Source: Acidobacteriota bacterium | GTDB taxonomy: Bacteria; Acidobacteriota; Terriglobia; Bryobacterales; Bryobacteraceae | Reading direction: 5' to 3' | NCBI GenBank assembly: GCA_028876805.1 | Contig: JAGWQP010000301.1 | Coordinates: 1-33,462, forward strand | Length of the DNA: 33,462 nucleotides | Part shown: piece after piece, positions 1-8,741 of the stretch | Numbering within the stretch: the first letter of the stretch is position 1 | Layout: each line of letters starts with the position of its first letter | The notes under the pieces: model-generated | What the model was told of the DNA's origin: nothing | The model's input: only the letters and a program-made list of their open reading frames with translations | Database searches by the model: none | Made by a program: the position numbers and the translations under genes

Positions 1-406
1 GAACCGTCCGCGCGGGCATGCGGTCGATCGTGCTGTAGATCGCGTTATGCAGCCCGTTCTGCTGCATCACCGCAAAGAGTTCGCTCTCCAGGTCGAACGC
101 CTCGAGCCTGCGCCGCAGGTCGTAGTCCATCAGGCGAGCGCTCAGGCGATCTTGACGAGAGAGGCTTGCCGGAGGAAACGTAGCCAGTATTTCCAGCCTC
201 TGCTGGAGGTGCTGGCGGCGCTGTTCCCGGCCGGCTTTGGACCAATCCGTCCAGCGGTCGTCGTACTCGTGGCGGCCGACGGTGGTGGCGAACTCGGGAC
301 TGTCGCGCAGATGTTCTTCAAACGCCTGCCGGAGGAAGTCTGCGAAGCTCTGTGCGGGGGCGACGACCGGCAACGACAGCAGAACAATGGGAACCAGGCG
401 CGGCAT
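1..406 (-). CDS. DUF885 family protein, N-terminal part (runs off left edge)
   Basis: Reverse-strand reading from ATG at 406: MPRLVPIVLLSLPVVAPAQSFADFLRQAFEEHLRDSPEFATTVGRHEYDDRWTDWSKAGREQRRQHLQQRLEILATFPPASLSRQDRLSARLMDYDLRRRLEAFDLESELFAVMQQNGLHNAIYSTIDRMPARTV... Signal peptide followed by the SPEFAT-xGxHxYDDRWTDWS pattern of DUF885 N-termini. Absent from the ORF track because it is open at the edge. Confidence 0.75.
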   Translation of the reverse strand, partial: MPRLVPIVLLSLPVVAPAQSFADFLRQAFEEHLRDSPEFATTVGRHEYDDRWTDWSKAGREQRRQHLQQRLEILATFPPASLSRQDRLSARLMDYDLRRRLEAFDLESELFAVMQQNGLHNAIYSTIDRMPARTV

Positions 407-415
407 CTTCCTACT

Positions 416-1177
416 TTACCGCTGGCTCAGGCCACCATCGACCGCCAGAATTTGCCCGGTCACAAATTCCGACGCTTTGAGAAAGTAGACCACCGCCTCG
501 GCGATCTCGCCGGGCGTTCCGCCTCGGCCGGCCGGTGTTACCTCGATCAGCTGTTTGCCGCGCTCATCAATGTCTTCGAAAGGAATCACGCCGGGGGCCA
601 CCGAGTTGACCGTGATCGCGGGCGCTAATGCCTTCGCCAGAGCGCGCGTCAGCATAATCACTCCGGCCTTGGACGAGCAATAGTGCGCGTGCTCGGCCCA
701 CGGCCGGATGCCACCGAGCGAGCCGATGTTGACAATGCGCCCGCCCCCGGCCTTCTGCATCAGCCGGGCGCCGTTCTGGCAGCAGAAAAACACCGCCTTC
801 AAGTTGACAGAGTGAATGAAATCCCAATCCTTCTCGGTGATCTCGAGCGGATCAAAGCGCGTGAAGCGGGCGGCGTTGTTCACCAGCCCGTCAAGCCGGC
901 CGAGCCGGTGCTCGACGTCGCCGAACAGTCGGGTGATCTCGGCGACGCTCTCAAGGTTCGCCCGGAACAGTTCCGCGCCGCCGCAGTCTTTCGCGGTGCG
1001 TCGGGCATCATCCTCTGAACGCTGATAGTGAATGGCTACGCGCGCGCCTTCGGCGGCCAAGCGCAGGGCAATGCCGCGGCCGATGCGCTTGGCCGCGCCC
1101 GTCACCAAAATGACCTTCCCGACGAGGGACTGAGCGGGCTGTCCCATCTCTCCGGAGCTAGATGGTGGGCTCGCCAT
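416..1177 (-). CDS. SDR family oxidoreductase (FabG/pteridine-reductase-like)
   Basis: TGAAKRIGRGIA Rossmann glycine motif, LVNNAA, YCSSKAG (YxxxK) catalytic motif, C-terminal TGQILAVDGG. Confidence 0.9.
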   Translation of the reverse strand: MASPPSSSGEMGQPAQSLVGKVILVTGAAKRIGRGIALRLAAEGARVAIHYQRSEDDARRTAKDCGGAELFRANLESVAEITRLFGDVEHRLGRLDGLVNNAARFTRFDPLEITEKDWDFIHSVNLKAVFFCCQNGARLMQKAGGGRIVNIGSLGGIRPWAEHAHYCSSKAGVIMLTRALAKALAPAITVNSVAPGVIPFEDIDERGKQLIEVTPAGRGGTPGEIAEAVVYFLKASEFVTGQILAVDGGLSQR

Positions 1178-2453
1178 GGATCTCGATCTCCTCCGGTTCG
1201 ACGCCCTCGCGCTTGGGCTCGGGAAGCCGTCCGGTCAGGTGCGCCCAGCCCCAGAAAATGGCGGTGGTGGAGCTCAGCGCCCCGGCGATGGCGCCGATTG
1301 TCCGCGGGTCCCAGGTGGTCGAGGCGACTCCGGCCAGCGTCATCGAAATCATCATAACGGACCACTGCATCGATTCGTTGGTAGAGAACACTCGCCCACG
1401 GAACGAATCAGAAACGTGACGCAGCATCTGTGACATGTTCAGAACCGAGCTGACTCCGACGGCGGCGCGCGAAAGGCCAATGAAGACCAGGGCCCAGCGG
1501 AAGCTCCGCATCTGGCTGAAGACAATGTACGAACCGCCGTGAATGACATAGCAGATCGCGATCGTGCGTTTGTACGCCTGGAAGCCGAATGCGCGGCCGA
1601 GCCGATAGGCGACCATGCTGCCGCACAGCAAGCCGATTCCGGCGGCCGCCCAGATGAACCCGATGCCTTCCGGCCCGCGGTCGAACACCAGCTCGCCGAA
1701 AACACTGAACAGGATCTGCGCCGCACCGCCTCCGCTGGCCCAACCGACGCCGACCAACGAGATCCCCAGGATCAAGGGGTGCTCTCGGAGATAACGCAGG
1801 CCCGCGACGTAATCGCGCCATGGCCGCACGACTTCGGTCTCGGTCAGGGCGATGCGTGACGGGCGGAAGCCGCGGCCGGCCAGGTACAGCCGCGCAATGC
1901 ACAGCGCCGAAATCACGAACGAGAGCGCGTTGGCGAGGAAAGCCCATTGGTAGCCGAACTCGGCCACGCTGACCCCGCCGAGCAGCGTGCCGATCGTGAG
2001 GTTGATCCACTGCGTGGTCTGGGTCAGCGAATTTGCCGTGTGCAGCTCTTCGGTCGTGGTGATGACCGGCAGGATCGCGGAGCGTCCGGCGGTGAAGAAG
2101 GGCGAAGCCGCCATCAGCAAGCCGCTGAACAAGTACAGCAGCCACGTGTCGGTGCGATGGATCGTGAAGATGAAGCAGGCGGCGACCGCCGCCCGCGCCA
2201 GATCACTCGAGATCATGATGCGCCGCCGGTCGAGCCGGTCGAGCGCCACCCCGGCCAGCGGGCCTGCCAGCATGGCTGGAATCGCGCGGGCGAGCATGAC
2301 GCCGCTGACCACGAGCCCGGACTTGGTGGTGGCGAGCACCAGGCTGAAGACCGCGATATTGTTGAAGTGGTCGCCAATCTCGCTCACTACCTGGCCGATC
2401 CAGGTATAGCGGTAATTCCGATTCTGGCGGAGCAGGGAATAGAACCCCGTCAC
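1158..2453 (-). CDS. MFS transporter
   Basis: 431 aa, multiple hydrophobic helices; N-terminus FYSLLRQNRNYRYTWIGQVVSEIGDHFNNIAVFSLV and GPLAGVALDRLDRRRIMISSDLAR loop typical of MFS_3-like exporters. Confidence 0.9.
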   Translation of the reverse strand: MTGFYSLLRQNRNYRYTWIGQVVSEIGDHFNNIAVFSLVLATTKSGLVVSGVMLARAIPAMLAGPLAGVALDRLDRRRIMISSDLARAAVAACFIFTIHRTDTWLLYLFSGLLMAASPFFTAGRSAILPVITTTEELHTANSLTQTTQWINLTIGTLLGGVSVAEFGYQWAFLANALSFVISALCIARLYLAGRGFRPSRIALTETEVVRPWRDYVAGLRYLREHPLILGISLVGVGWASGGGAAQILFSVFGELVFDRGPEGIGFIWAAAGIGLLCGSMVAYRLGRAFGFQAYKRTIAICYVIHGGSYIVFSQMRSFRWALVFIGLSRAAVGVSSVLNMSQMLRHVSDSFRGRVFSTNESMQWSVMMISMTLAGVASTTWDPRTIGAIAGALSSTTAIFWGWAHLTGRLPEPKREGVEPEEIEIHGEPTI

Positions 2454-3559
2454 ACGAGCGACTCCTGGCGTACCGTAAGGTGGCGGATGTAGTCGCGGTC
2501 GAGTTCGTAACCGAATCCGGGATCGTCGCGAATCGCGATGGTTCCGCGCGGGGTCACTTCCACCGCGGGATGAATGATGTCACGCTGCCAGTACCGGCGG
2601 CTCGCCGAGACGTCGCCCGGCAGGATGAAATTGGGCAGCGTGGACAGGGCAATGTTGTGCGCCCGGCCGACCCCCGATTCGAGCATCCCGCCGCACCATA
2701 CCGGAATGTGAGCCGCCGCCGCCAGGTCGTGGACGCGACGGGCTTCGCCAAACCCGCCAACCCGGCCCAACTTGACGTTGATGATTCCACAGGCGCGCAT
2801 CTGGATGGCCTGTTCGGCCTGGCGGGCGGTGCGGATCGACTCGTCCAGGCACAAGGGCGTGGAGAGCCTGGCTTGCAGCGCGGCGTGGTCGATGATGTCA
2901 TCGTGGCCAAGCGGCTGCTCGATCATCATGAGCTGGAACTCGTCGAGGAGCCGCAGATGATCGGCGTGGGCCAGGTTGTAGGCCGAGTTGGCGTCGGCCA
3001 TCAGTGGGATCGAGGCGTATCGCTCGCGCACCTGACGCACCACGTCCACGTCCCAACCGGGCTTGATCTTGATTTTGATGCGCTGGTATCCGGCCGCCAG
3101 TTCGCGGCCGATCGCATCGAGCAGTTGCGGCACGGTGTCATGAATCCCGATCGACACGCCGCAGGGAATCTCGCGGCGGGAGCCGCCACCGATCAGTTTC
3201 CAGAGCGGCACTCCGGCCGAGCGGGCTTCCAGATCCCAGACTGCGGCCTCCAGCCCTCCGCGCGCCATGTAGTGGTCCCGGATATGCGCGGTCAGCGGAG
3301 CGATCTCGGGCGCGCTCTGAAATTCGCGCCCGAGGACGCGCGGCGCCACATAATCGCGCAGGATTATCCACGCTGAGGCAGTCCACTCCTGGCTGTAAAA
3401 CGGGTGTTCGCTCGCGGTAACTTCGCCCCAGCCCGAGACGCCCTCGCTCTCCACTTCGACCAGGATGATGTCGCGTTCGGTGGTGCGTCCGAAGCTGGTC
3501 TCAAAGTAATGGACTAGCGGTAAGCGAATCTGGTGGAGCGTGACGCGGCCCAGCTTCAT
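2450..3559 (-). CDS. menC: Enolase superfamily MenC-type enzyme: o-succinylbenzoate synthase / N-succinylamino acid racemase
   Basis: KIKIKPGWD (KxK), MADANSAY, MIEQPL, LDESI, INVKLGRVGG, GGMLESGVGRAHN motifs of the NSAR/OSBS subgroup. OSBS versus NSAR function cannot be decided from motifs. Confidence 0.88.
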   Translation of the reverse strand: MKLGRVTLHQIRLPLVHYFETSFGRTTERDIILVEVESEGVSGWGEVTASEHPFYSQEWTASAWIILRDYVAPRVLGREFQSAPEIAPLTAHIRDHYMARGGLEAAVWDLEARSAGVPLWKLIGGGSRREIPCGVSIGIHDTVPQLLDAIGRELAAGYQRIKIKIKPGWDVDVVRQVRERYASIPLMADANSAYNLAHADHLRLLDEFQLMMIEQPLGHDDIIDHAALQARLSTPLCLDESIRTARQAEQAIQMRACGIINVKLGRVGGFGEARRVHDLAAAAHIPVWCGGMLESGVGRAHNIALSTLPNFILPGDVSASRRYWQRDIIHPAVEVTPRGTIAIRDDPGFGYELDRDYIRHLTVRQESLV

Positions 3560-4299
3560 GGCGAAGGTCCCAGTAAATAAACACCTTGGGCACTCGTGCG
3601 TTCAAAGCCCGTCACTGCGAGGCCGCGGGCGAACGAGCGTTGGAACCGCCCGCGATTGGCGCGCTGGATCTCGAGCGCGCGTATGGGTTCGTCGCGGCAC
3701 CAGCGCTCGATCTGAACCGGCACCGCGATGCGTTCCTCCACCTGGCGCTCGGGCGGCTTACCGCCGACCATTGCCGCGACGCGCGCGGTAGCGATCCACC
3801 ATTCGGCCACGCATCGATCCGTGGGCAGCCCGCCATGCAGCGGGCTCGACGTGGAGCCATACTCATTTTCCGAGTATCGCCGTACAATCGCCCCCAGCCG
3901 CTCGATGTTGAAGAATGCGTTCTTGATCTCCAGCGGGTCGAAGGTCCACTCGACGAGCTCGATGCCGCGCGCCAGCGCGTCGGCGCGCTGTTCGAGCTTC
4001 AGCCGCCGCCCAATCCCGAGGTCACGGTAGGCGGGCAGCACGCCCAGCATATGGCTGTGCAAGAACGGCTGACCCTCCGGCTTCATGCCCGCCAGCGCCA
4101 GGCAGAATCCCACCATTTGTTCCGCTTGGTATGCGCCGAAAACCTGCCCGCCGGTCTTGCTCGCCACCACGAACAAGGCGACCGGCACCAGGTCGCTATC
4201 GGCAAAGCCCCAAACGCACTGTTGCAGCCGCAACGCTTCCGAGAATTCGGCAAGCGCAGAAAGCCGGCGGACTTCGATCACCGTTTCGCTTCCCGCCAC
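3556..4299 (-). CDS. GNAT-superfamily acyltransferase (COG3375-like)
   Basis: LQQCVWGFADSDLVPVALFVVASKTGGQVFGAY..., HSHMLGVLPAYRDLGIGRRLKLEQRADALARGIELVEWTFDPLEIKNAFFNIERLGAIVRRYSENEYG; 4-bp overlap with the racemase-like gene. Confidence 0.85.
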   Translation of the reverse strand: MAGSETVIEVRRLSALAEFSEALRLQQCVWGFADSDLVPVALFVVASKTGGQVFGAYQAEQMVGFCLALAGMKPEGQPFLHSHMLGVLPAYRDLGIGRRLKLEQRADALARGIELVEWTFDPLEIKNAFFNIERLGAIVRRYSENEYGSTSSPLHGGLPTDRCVAEWWIATARVAAMVGGKPPERQVEERIAVPVQIERWCRDEPIRALEIQRANRGRFQRSFARGLAVTGFERTSAQGVYLLGPSP

Positions 4300-5063
4300 A
4301 GCTCGTCCATCTCGTCGAGATTCGATTCTTCGATCTTCTTGCCGCGCTCAGCCAGCTTGCGCTCGATGTAACTGAACCGCTCCCGAAACTTGGCGTTGGT
4401 CCGGCGCAGCGCCTGCTCAGGGTCAACCTTGACGAAGCGCGCCAGATTCACCAGCACGAACAACAGGTCGCCGATTTCGTTCTCCAGCTCCGTCGGGGAG
4501 GCGGCGCGACGCGCTCGATCAAGCTCGCCGAGTTCTTCATGCAGCTTTTCGATCACCTGTTCGGGGGTCTCCCAGTCGAAACCGACGTGGGCGGCGCGTG
4601 AAGCAATCTGCTGTGCTTCGACCAGCGCCGGCAACGCGCGCGGCACCGACGCGAGCAAGCCGTGGTTTCGCGTACCCTTTTCCCTTTGCTCGGCGGCCTT
4701 GACTTCGCCCCAGATCCGCTTCACGTCGCTTGCCGATGGGGCGCTCTCGTCGCCAAAAACATGCGGGTGGCGGCGGATCAGCTTCTGGATAATGGCATCC
4801 AGCACATCGCTGATGCGGAACAGGCTCTGCTCCTCAGCCATCTGGGCGTAAAAAACCGCCTGAAGGAGGAAATCTCCCAGTTCCTCGCTCAGCTCCCCCC
4901 AATCGCGGCGGTCGATCGCGTCGAGGACCTCGTAGGTTTCTTCTAGCGTGTAGGGTTTGATGGTATCGAAGGTCTGCTCCGAATCCCACGGGCAACCGTT
5001 GGGCCCGCGCAGGCGAGCCATGATCTCAACCAGCCGTTGAAATTTTTCGCCAGCGGTAGACAT
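4278..5063 (-). CDS. mazG: Nucleoside triphosphate pyrophosphohydrolase MazG
   Basis: From MSTAGEKFQRLVEIMARLRGPNGCPWDSEQTFDTIKPYTLEETYEVLDAI...WGELSEELGDFLLQAVFYAQMAEE, second MazG repeat ELGELDRARR...ENEIGDLLFVLVNLARF. ATG at 5063 preferred over the longer ORF start at 5189. Confidence 0.95.
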   Translation of the reverse strand: MSTAGEKFQRLVEIMARLRGPNGCPWDSEQTFDTIKPYTLEETYEVLDAIDRRDWGELSEELGDFLLQAVFYAQMAEEQSLFRISDVLDAIIQKLIRRHPHVFGDESAPSASDVKRIWGEVKAAEQREKGTRNHGLLASVPRALPALVEAQQIASRAAHVGFDWETPEQVIEKLHEELGELDRARRAASPTELENEIGDLLFVLVNLARFVKVDPEQALRRTNAKFRERFSYIERKLAERGKKIEESNLDEMDELWREAKR

Positions 5064-5262
5064 GGTAGGGAAAGCAAGAATTCGCGATGATTCCCCAATG
5101 TAGCAGAACCGCACCTTTCGCCGGAGGAGACGAAACGAAGCCCTTCGACGGGCGTATTCTAGCTCGAGCGATGAGAGCGCGATTTTCAATCACTCGGCTC
5201 GAAGCGTGTCTAGGCGGAGTCTAGACGGCTAGCTGGTTGCCTTTCCAAGGACGAAAAGGGGG

Positions 5263-5501
5263 ATGACCCTGTCCGGGGCCCATCGACCTGATCAGGTTAG
5301 GGTATCTTCCATGGGTCAGATCGCCATTCCAAAGCTGGTCCGGGACCGGCTCAACCTCTCCGAGGGCAAGAAACTCACTCTCCGAGTGCGCGGGCACAAT
5401 ATGGACGTGTCGAAGGAGCCGGCCTGGAGAAAACTCGAGAAGCCGGGGCCGGCTGCGACTTGATGGAAGCCTTCTGGACCTTCAAGAGGCAGGAGCGCTA
5501 G
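5263..5501 (+). pseudogene. AbrB/VapB-type (SpoVT domain) antitoxin, frameshifted
   Basis: VRVSSMGQIAIPKLVRDRLNLSEGKKLTLRVRGHNMDVSKEPAWRKLEK in frame 1, then the expected C-terminus AGCDLMEAFWTFKRQER* continues in another frame after ~5445. Confidence 0.75.
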
Positions 5502-5536
5502 GGTGAAAACAAGAGGCAGGAGCGCTAGGGTGAAAA
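5483..5536. repeat. 27-bp perfect tandem duplication (2 copies)
   Basis: caagaggcaggagcgctagggtgaaaa repeated at 5483-5509 and 5510-5536; it spans the antitoxin stop and the toxin GTG start. Confidence 0.95.
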
Positions 5537-5937
5537 CCCGCGTCCGTGATTCATGGGCGATTCTGGAATGGACCAGCGGCCGGCAACCCGGCACCGAATC
5601 GTTCGGAAACTGTTCTCCGAGGCGGAAGAAGGCGAAGCCGGTGTTGCTCAAAGCCATGAATGCCGGGGAGGTTTACGCCTTTCTCCGAAAGCAGCACCGC
5701 GAGACGCTCGGTCTGGCCTGGCCCTAGTCTTCCGGGACTCTTCCGGTTACCGTGACGGTGGCCCCTGCCGAAGACATCTGGAATGCCGCTGAGCTGAAAG
5801 GGCGGTTTCCAATTGGGTTTGCCGGCGCCTTCGCTGCCGCCTAAGCCGAGCGGTATCACTGCCCGCTCGTGACCGGAGACCCCCAATTCACTTCGGTGAA
5901 ATCATTGGAACTGGATTGGATCGGTCGGGGCGGCTGA
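5503..5937 (+). pseudogene. VapC-like PIN-domain toxin, degenerate
   Basis: VKTRVRDSWAILEWTSGRQPGTE (frame 1) / IVRKLFSEAEEGEAG (frame 0) / LLKAMNAGEVYAFLRKQHRETLGLAWP*SSGTLPVTVTVAPAEDIWNAAELKGRFPIGFAGAFAAA*AERYHCPLVTGDPQFTSVKSLELDWIGRGG* (frame 1). Compensating frameshifts plus in-frame stops at 5725-5727 and 5842-5844. Confidence 0.8.
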
Positions 5938-5951
5938 TAGAATAGATCCTA

Positions 5952-6284
5952 GTGAGCGACGTAGAACAATCGGACGCGAAGCCAGAGGACCTCCACATCC
6001 CGCTGCCGCCGGCGTCGTTCAGCTTTCTGGTGCTGTCGCTGCGCGCGCAGGCGGAGATGCAGCTGGGGTTGATGCAGTTCGGCGAAGACGACAAGGACAA
6101 GGTCGAGCCAGACCTGCCGTTAGCCCGCCACACCATCGACCTGATGGGCGTGCTGCTCGAAAAAACCAAAGGGAACCTCACTCTCGAAGAAAATCGGATG
6201 CTCGAGAACTCGCTGACCGAGCTGCGATTCCGGTACGTCCAGGCTTCCGAGAAGGCCGGTAAGGCGGCAGGCCCGAACTCCTGA
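5952..6284 (+). CDS. DUF1844 domain-containing protein
   Basis: GTG start; SFSFLVLSLRAQAEMQLGLM...LPLARHTIDLMGVLLEKTKGNLTLEENRMLENSLTELRFRYV matches the DUF1844 pattern. Confidence 0.85.
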   Translation: MSDVEQSDAKPEDLHIPLPPASFSFLVLSLRAQAEMQLGLMQFGEDDKDKVEPDLPLARHTIDLMGVLLEKTKGNLTLEENRMLENSLTELRFRYVQASEKAGKAAGPNS

Positions 6285-7079
6285 ATGGCAGTGGATTCTC
6301 TGAAAATCACCGTGCTGGGCTCCGGCACCAGCGTGGGCGTGCCGACAGTGGGCTGCCATTGCGCCGTCTGCACCTCTAACGACCCGCGAGACAACCGGCT
6401 GCGTCCTTCCATCCTGATCAACTACGACGGGCGTAACGTGCTGGTGGATACGACGCCAGATTTCCGCGCTCAGGCCTTACGTGCACGCATCGACCACCTG
6501 GACGCGGTCCTGTTCACGCACTCCCACGCGGACCACATTCTCGGTTTGGATGATGTGCGGCCCTACAACTTCCGCCAAAAGGGCGAGATCCCCATCTACG
6601 CCGCGCCGGACACCATGGACGTTATCCGGCGTGTGTATCAGTACATTTTCGATGGGTCCAAAAGAGAGTCGAACGTTCCACAGCTCGCTATTCACCTGCT
6701 CGACGGAGGCACCTTCGACCTGTTCGGGCTGGAGTTCCGGCCCGTCCCGGTGCTGCACGGGAGCGCCACTATCTATGGCTTCCGTTTCGGAATGGCAGCC
6801 TACTTGACTGATCATAGCGACATCCCTGAATCCTCGATGGAGCAGTTGTGTGGACTCGATGTGCTCTTCCTGGACGCCTTGCGTTATAAGCCGCACCCGA
6901 CGCATTCGACTGTGGAGCGTTCCGTCCGAACGGTGGAGAAATTGGCGCCGCGACGAGCCTTTTTCACTCACATCAGCCACGACCTGGGGCACGAGCGCGC
7001 CGAAAGCCTCCTGCCGCCCCATGTGCGATTGGCTTATGACGGGCTGGAAATCGTGGTGGGAGAGAGGCAGGAGTCATGA
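6285..7079 (+). CDS. MBL-fold metallo-hydrolase, PhnP/COG1235-like
   Basis: LGSGTSVGVPTVGCHCAVCTSNDPRDNRLRPSI, FTHSHADHILGLDDVRPYN, YLTDHSDIPESSMEQLCGLDVLFLDALR, HISHDLGH. Confidence 0.88.
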   Translation: MAVDSLKITVLGSGTSVGVPTVGCHCAVCTSNDPRDNRLRPSILINYDGRNVLVDTTPDFRAQALRARIDHLDAVLFTHSHADHILGLDDVRPYNFRQKGEIPIYAAPDTMDVIRRVYQYIFDGSKRESNVPQLAIHLLDGGTFDLFGLEFRPVPVLHGSATIYGFRFGMAAYLTDHSDIPESSMEQLCGLDVLFLDALRYKPHPTHSTVERSVRTVEKLAPRRAFFTHISHDLGHERAESLLPPHVRLAYDGLEIVVGERQES

Positions 7080-8044
7080 AAATCTACCGCAGCCTCGCTG
7101 AGGTGCCGTCCGATTTTGGGCCGAGCGCGCTCACGATCGGCAACTTCGACGGTGTGCATTACGGCCACCGCAAGATTCTAAGACGGCTGGTGGCGTTAGC
7201 CGAGGAACACGGCTGGAAGCCATCGGTTCTCACGTTTGACCCGCATCCGACCTGCGTGGTTCGCCCCGATCGCGCGCCGCGCTTGCTGACCACACCCGAG
7301 CGCCGCGCGGAGCTGATGCGCGAGGAAGCGATCGAGCAGGTCCTGATTCTCCCATTCACGCGCGAAGTAGCCGCTCTGACCCCGCAAGAGTTTGTCGATC
7401 AAATTCTCGTCGCTCGATTGGCCGTGCGAGCTGTGTTAGTTGGTGAAAATTTCCGGTTTGGAAACCGGCAGACCGGCAATGTCGTGCAGCTGGCGGATTT
7501 CGGCCGCCGCTTGGGCTTCGAAACCGAAACCATTCCCACCGTGATCTGCCGCGGACGTGTGGTCAGCAGCAGCGGAATCCGTGAGGCGATCCTGGCGGGC
7601 CGAGTGGCTTTGGCGGGGCGGCTGCTCCAACACCCCTACGGGTTGGACGGAGACGTGGTCAAGGGGCACGGAGTGGGCGCGCGCCAGACCGTGCCCACCT
7701 TGAATCTGGCCACGCGGGCCGAGGTTGTCCCGGCGCGGGGCGTTTATCTCACCCGGACCGCTGACTTGGATTCGTCGCGCGCGTGGAATTCCATCAGCAA
7801 TGTCGGCTACCGGCCCACTTTCGGCGCTAGTGACGTTCTCTCGATTGAGACGTTTCTGCTGGATCCCTTCGATGACCCGACTCCTCGCCGAATCCGGGTG
7901 GATTTCTTGTGCCGCGTACGGGACGAGCGCCAGTTTGAGAGTCCCGAGGCGCTCAAGGCGCAAATTCTGCGCGACGTTCGTTGCGCGCACAGTTATTTTC
8001 GCCGGGTCAAGGCCTGGCTGAGCCGCCCTTTAACGAGGGCCTAG
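7076..8044 (+). CDS. ribF: Bifunctional riboflavin kinase / FAD synthetase
   Basis: LTIGNFDGVHYGHRKIL, LTFDPHP, GENFRFGNRQTGNV, SSSGIREAILAGRVALAGRLLQHPYGLDGDVVKGHGVGARQTVPTLNL. Confidence 0.95.
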   Translation: MKIYRSLAEVPSDFGPSALTIGNFDGVHYGHRKILRRLVALAEEHGWKPSVLTFDPHPTCVVRPDRAPRLLTTPERRAELMREEAIEQVLILPFTREVAALTPQEFVDQILVARLAVRAVLVGENFRFGNRQTGNVVQLADFGRRLGFETETIPTVICRGRVVSSSGIREAILAGRVALAGRLLQHPYGLDGDVVKGHGVGARQTVPTLNLATRAEVVPARGVYLTRTADLDSSRAWNSISNVGYRPTFGASDVLSIETFLLDPFDDPTPRRIRVDFLCRVRDERQFESPEALKAQILRDVRCAHSYFRRVKAWLSRPLTRA

Positions 8045-8051
8045 CGCGCGT

Positions 8052-8741
8052 ATGCCCGTCAGCCATTTCCTGTTGAGCGGCCTGTCCATTATCTTGATTG
8101 ACCTGCTGCTGGCCGGGGATAACGCCTTGGTCATCGCCATGGCGGTCCGGTCGCTGCCCGGTCGCGAACGGCGTCTGGCCATTGGCGGTGGAGCCGCGGG
8201 CGCCGTGGTCTTGCGCGTCGTGCTAACCGCGTTTGCCTCCGATCTGCTCAGTTACGCTTATGTCGAGTTTGCCGGGGGCCTGCTGGTCCTGTGGGTAGCC
8301 TTGAAAGTGCTGGTCGACGCGAGCGATCCACCCGACGCGGCACCGGCGCCTCCCCACCTTCTCAAAGCCATTGGGGTCATCGTGTTTGCCGACTTGACCA
8401 TGTCCACGGACAACATTGTCGCCATCGCGGGCGCCGCGCACGGCCACATCGGCCTGATCGTTTTTGGTCTCGGCCTCAGCATTCCGTTCGTGGTCTTCTC
8501 GAGTAACCTGCTGTCGGACTGGATGGACCGCTTTCCTCTGCTGATTTACCTGGGTGTCGCGGTCCTCGGCAAAGTCGGCGGCGACATGGTATTCGAAGAC
8601 CGCTTTGTGGTGCGGGCTCTTCACCCGACCGAAGCGATGCGTTACCTTCTCGATGCCGTGCTGATCGCGGCCTTGCTACTCGCTGGCCGACGCCTCGGCG
8701 CAGCGCGCCGTGGGCAGGCGGCCGAAGCAGCAGAGGGCTGA
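8052..8741 (+). CDS. TerC/YjbE family integral membrane protein
   Basis: LIDLLLAGDNALVIAMAVRSLP and VIVFADLTMSTDNIVAIAGAAHG paired DN motifs; multiple TM segments. Confidence 0.88.
   Translation: MPVSHFLLSGLSIILIDLLLAGDNALVIAMAVRSLPGRERRLAIGGGAAGAVVLRVVLTAFASDLLSYAYVEFAGGLLVLWVALKVLVDASDPPDAAPAPPHLLKAIGVIVFADLTMSTDNIVAIAGAAHGHIGLIVFGLGLSIPFVVFSSNLLSDWMDRFPLLIYLGVAVLGKVGGDMVFEDRFVVRALHPTEAMRYLLDAVLIAALLLAGRRLGAARRGQAAEAAEG

Noticed and set aside
1947-3376. Plus-strand ORFs 1947..2492 and 2480..3376
   Set aside because: Antisense to the MFS and MenC-like genes, which have clear motifs; composition is typical of codon-mirror ORFs.
5208-5229. GTCTAG...CTAGAC inverted repeat upstream of the vapBC relic
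   Set aside because: Only 6-bp arms with a 7-nt spacer; expected by chance at this window size and not tied to a promoter.
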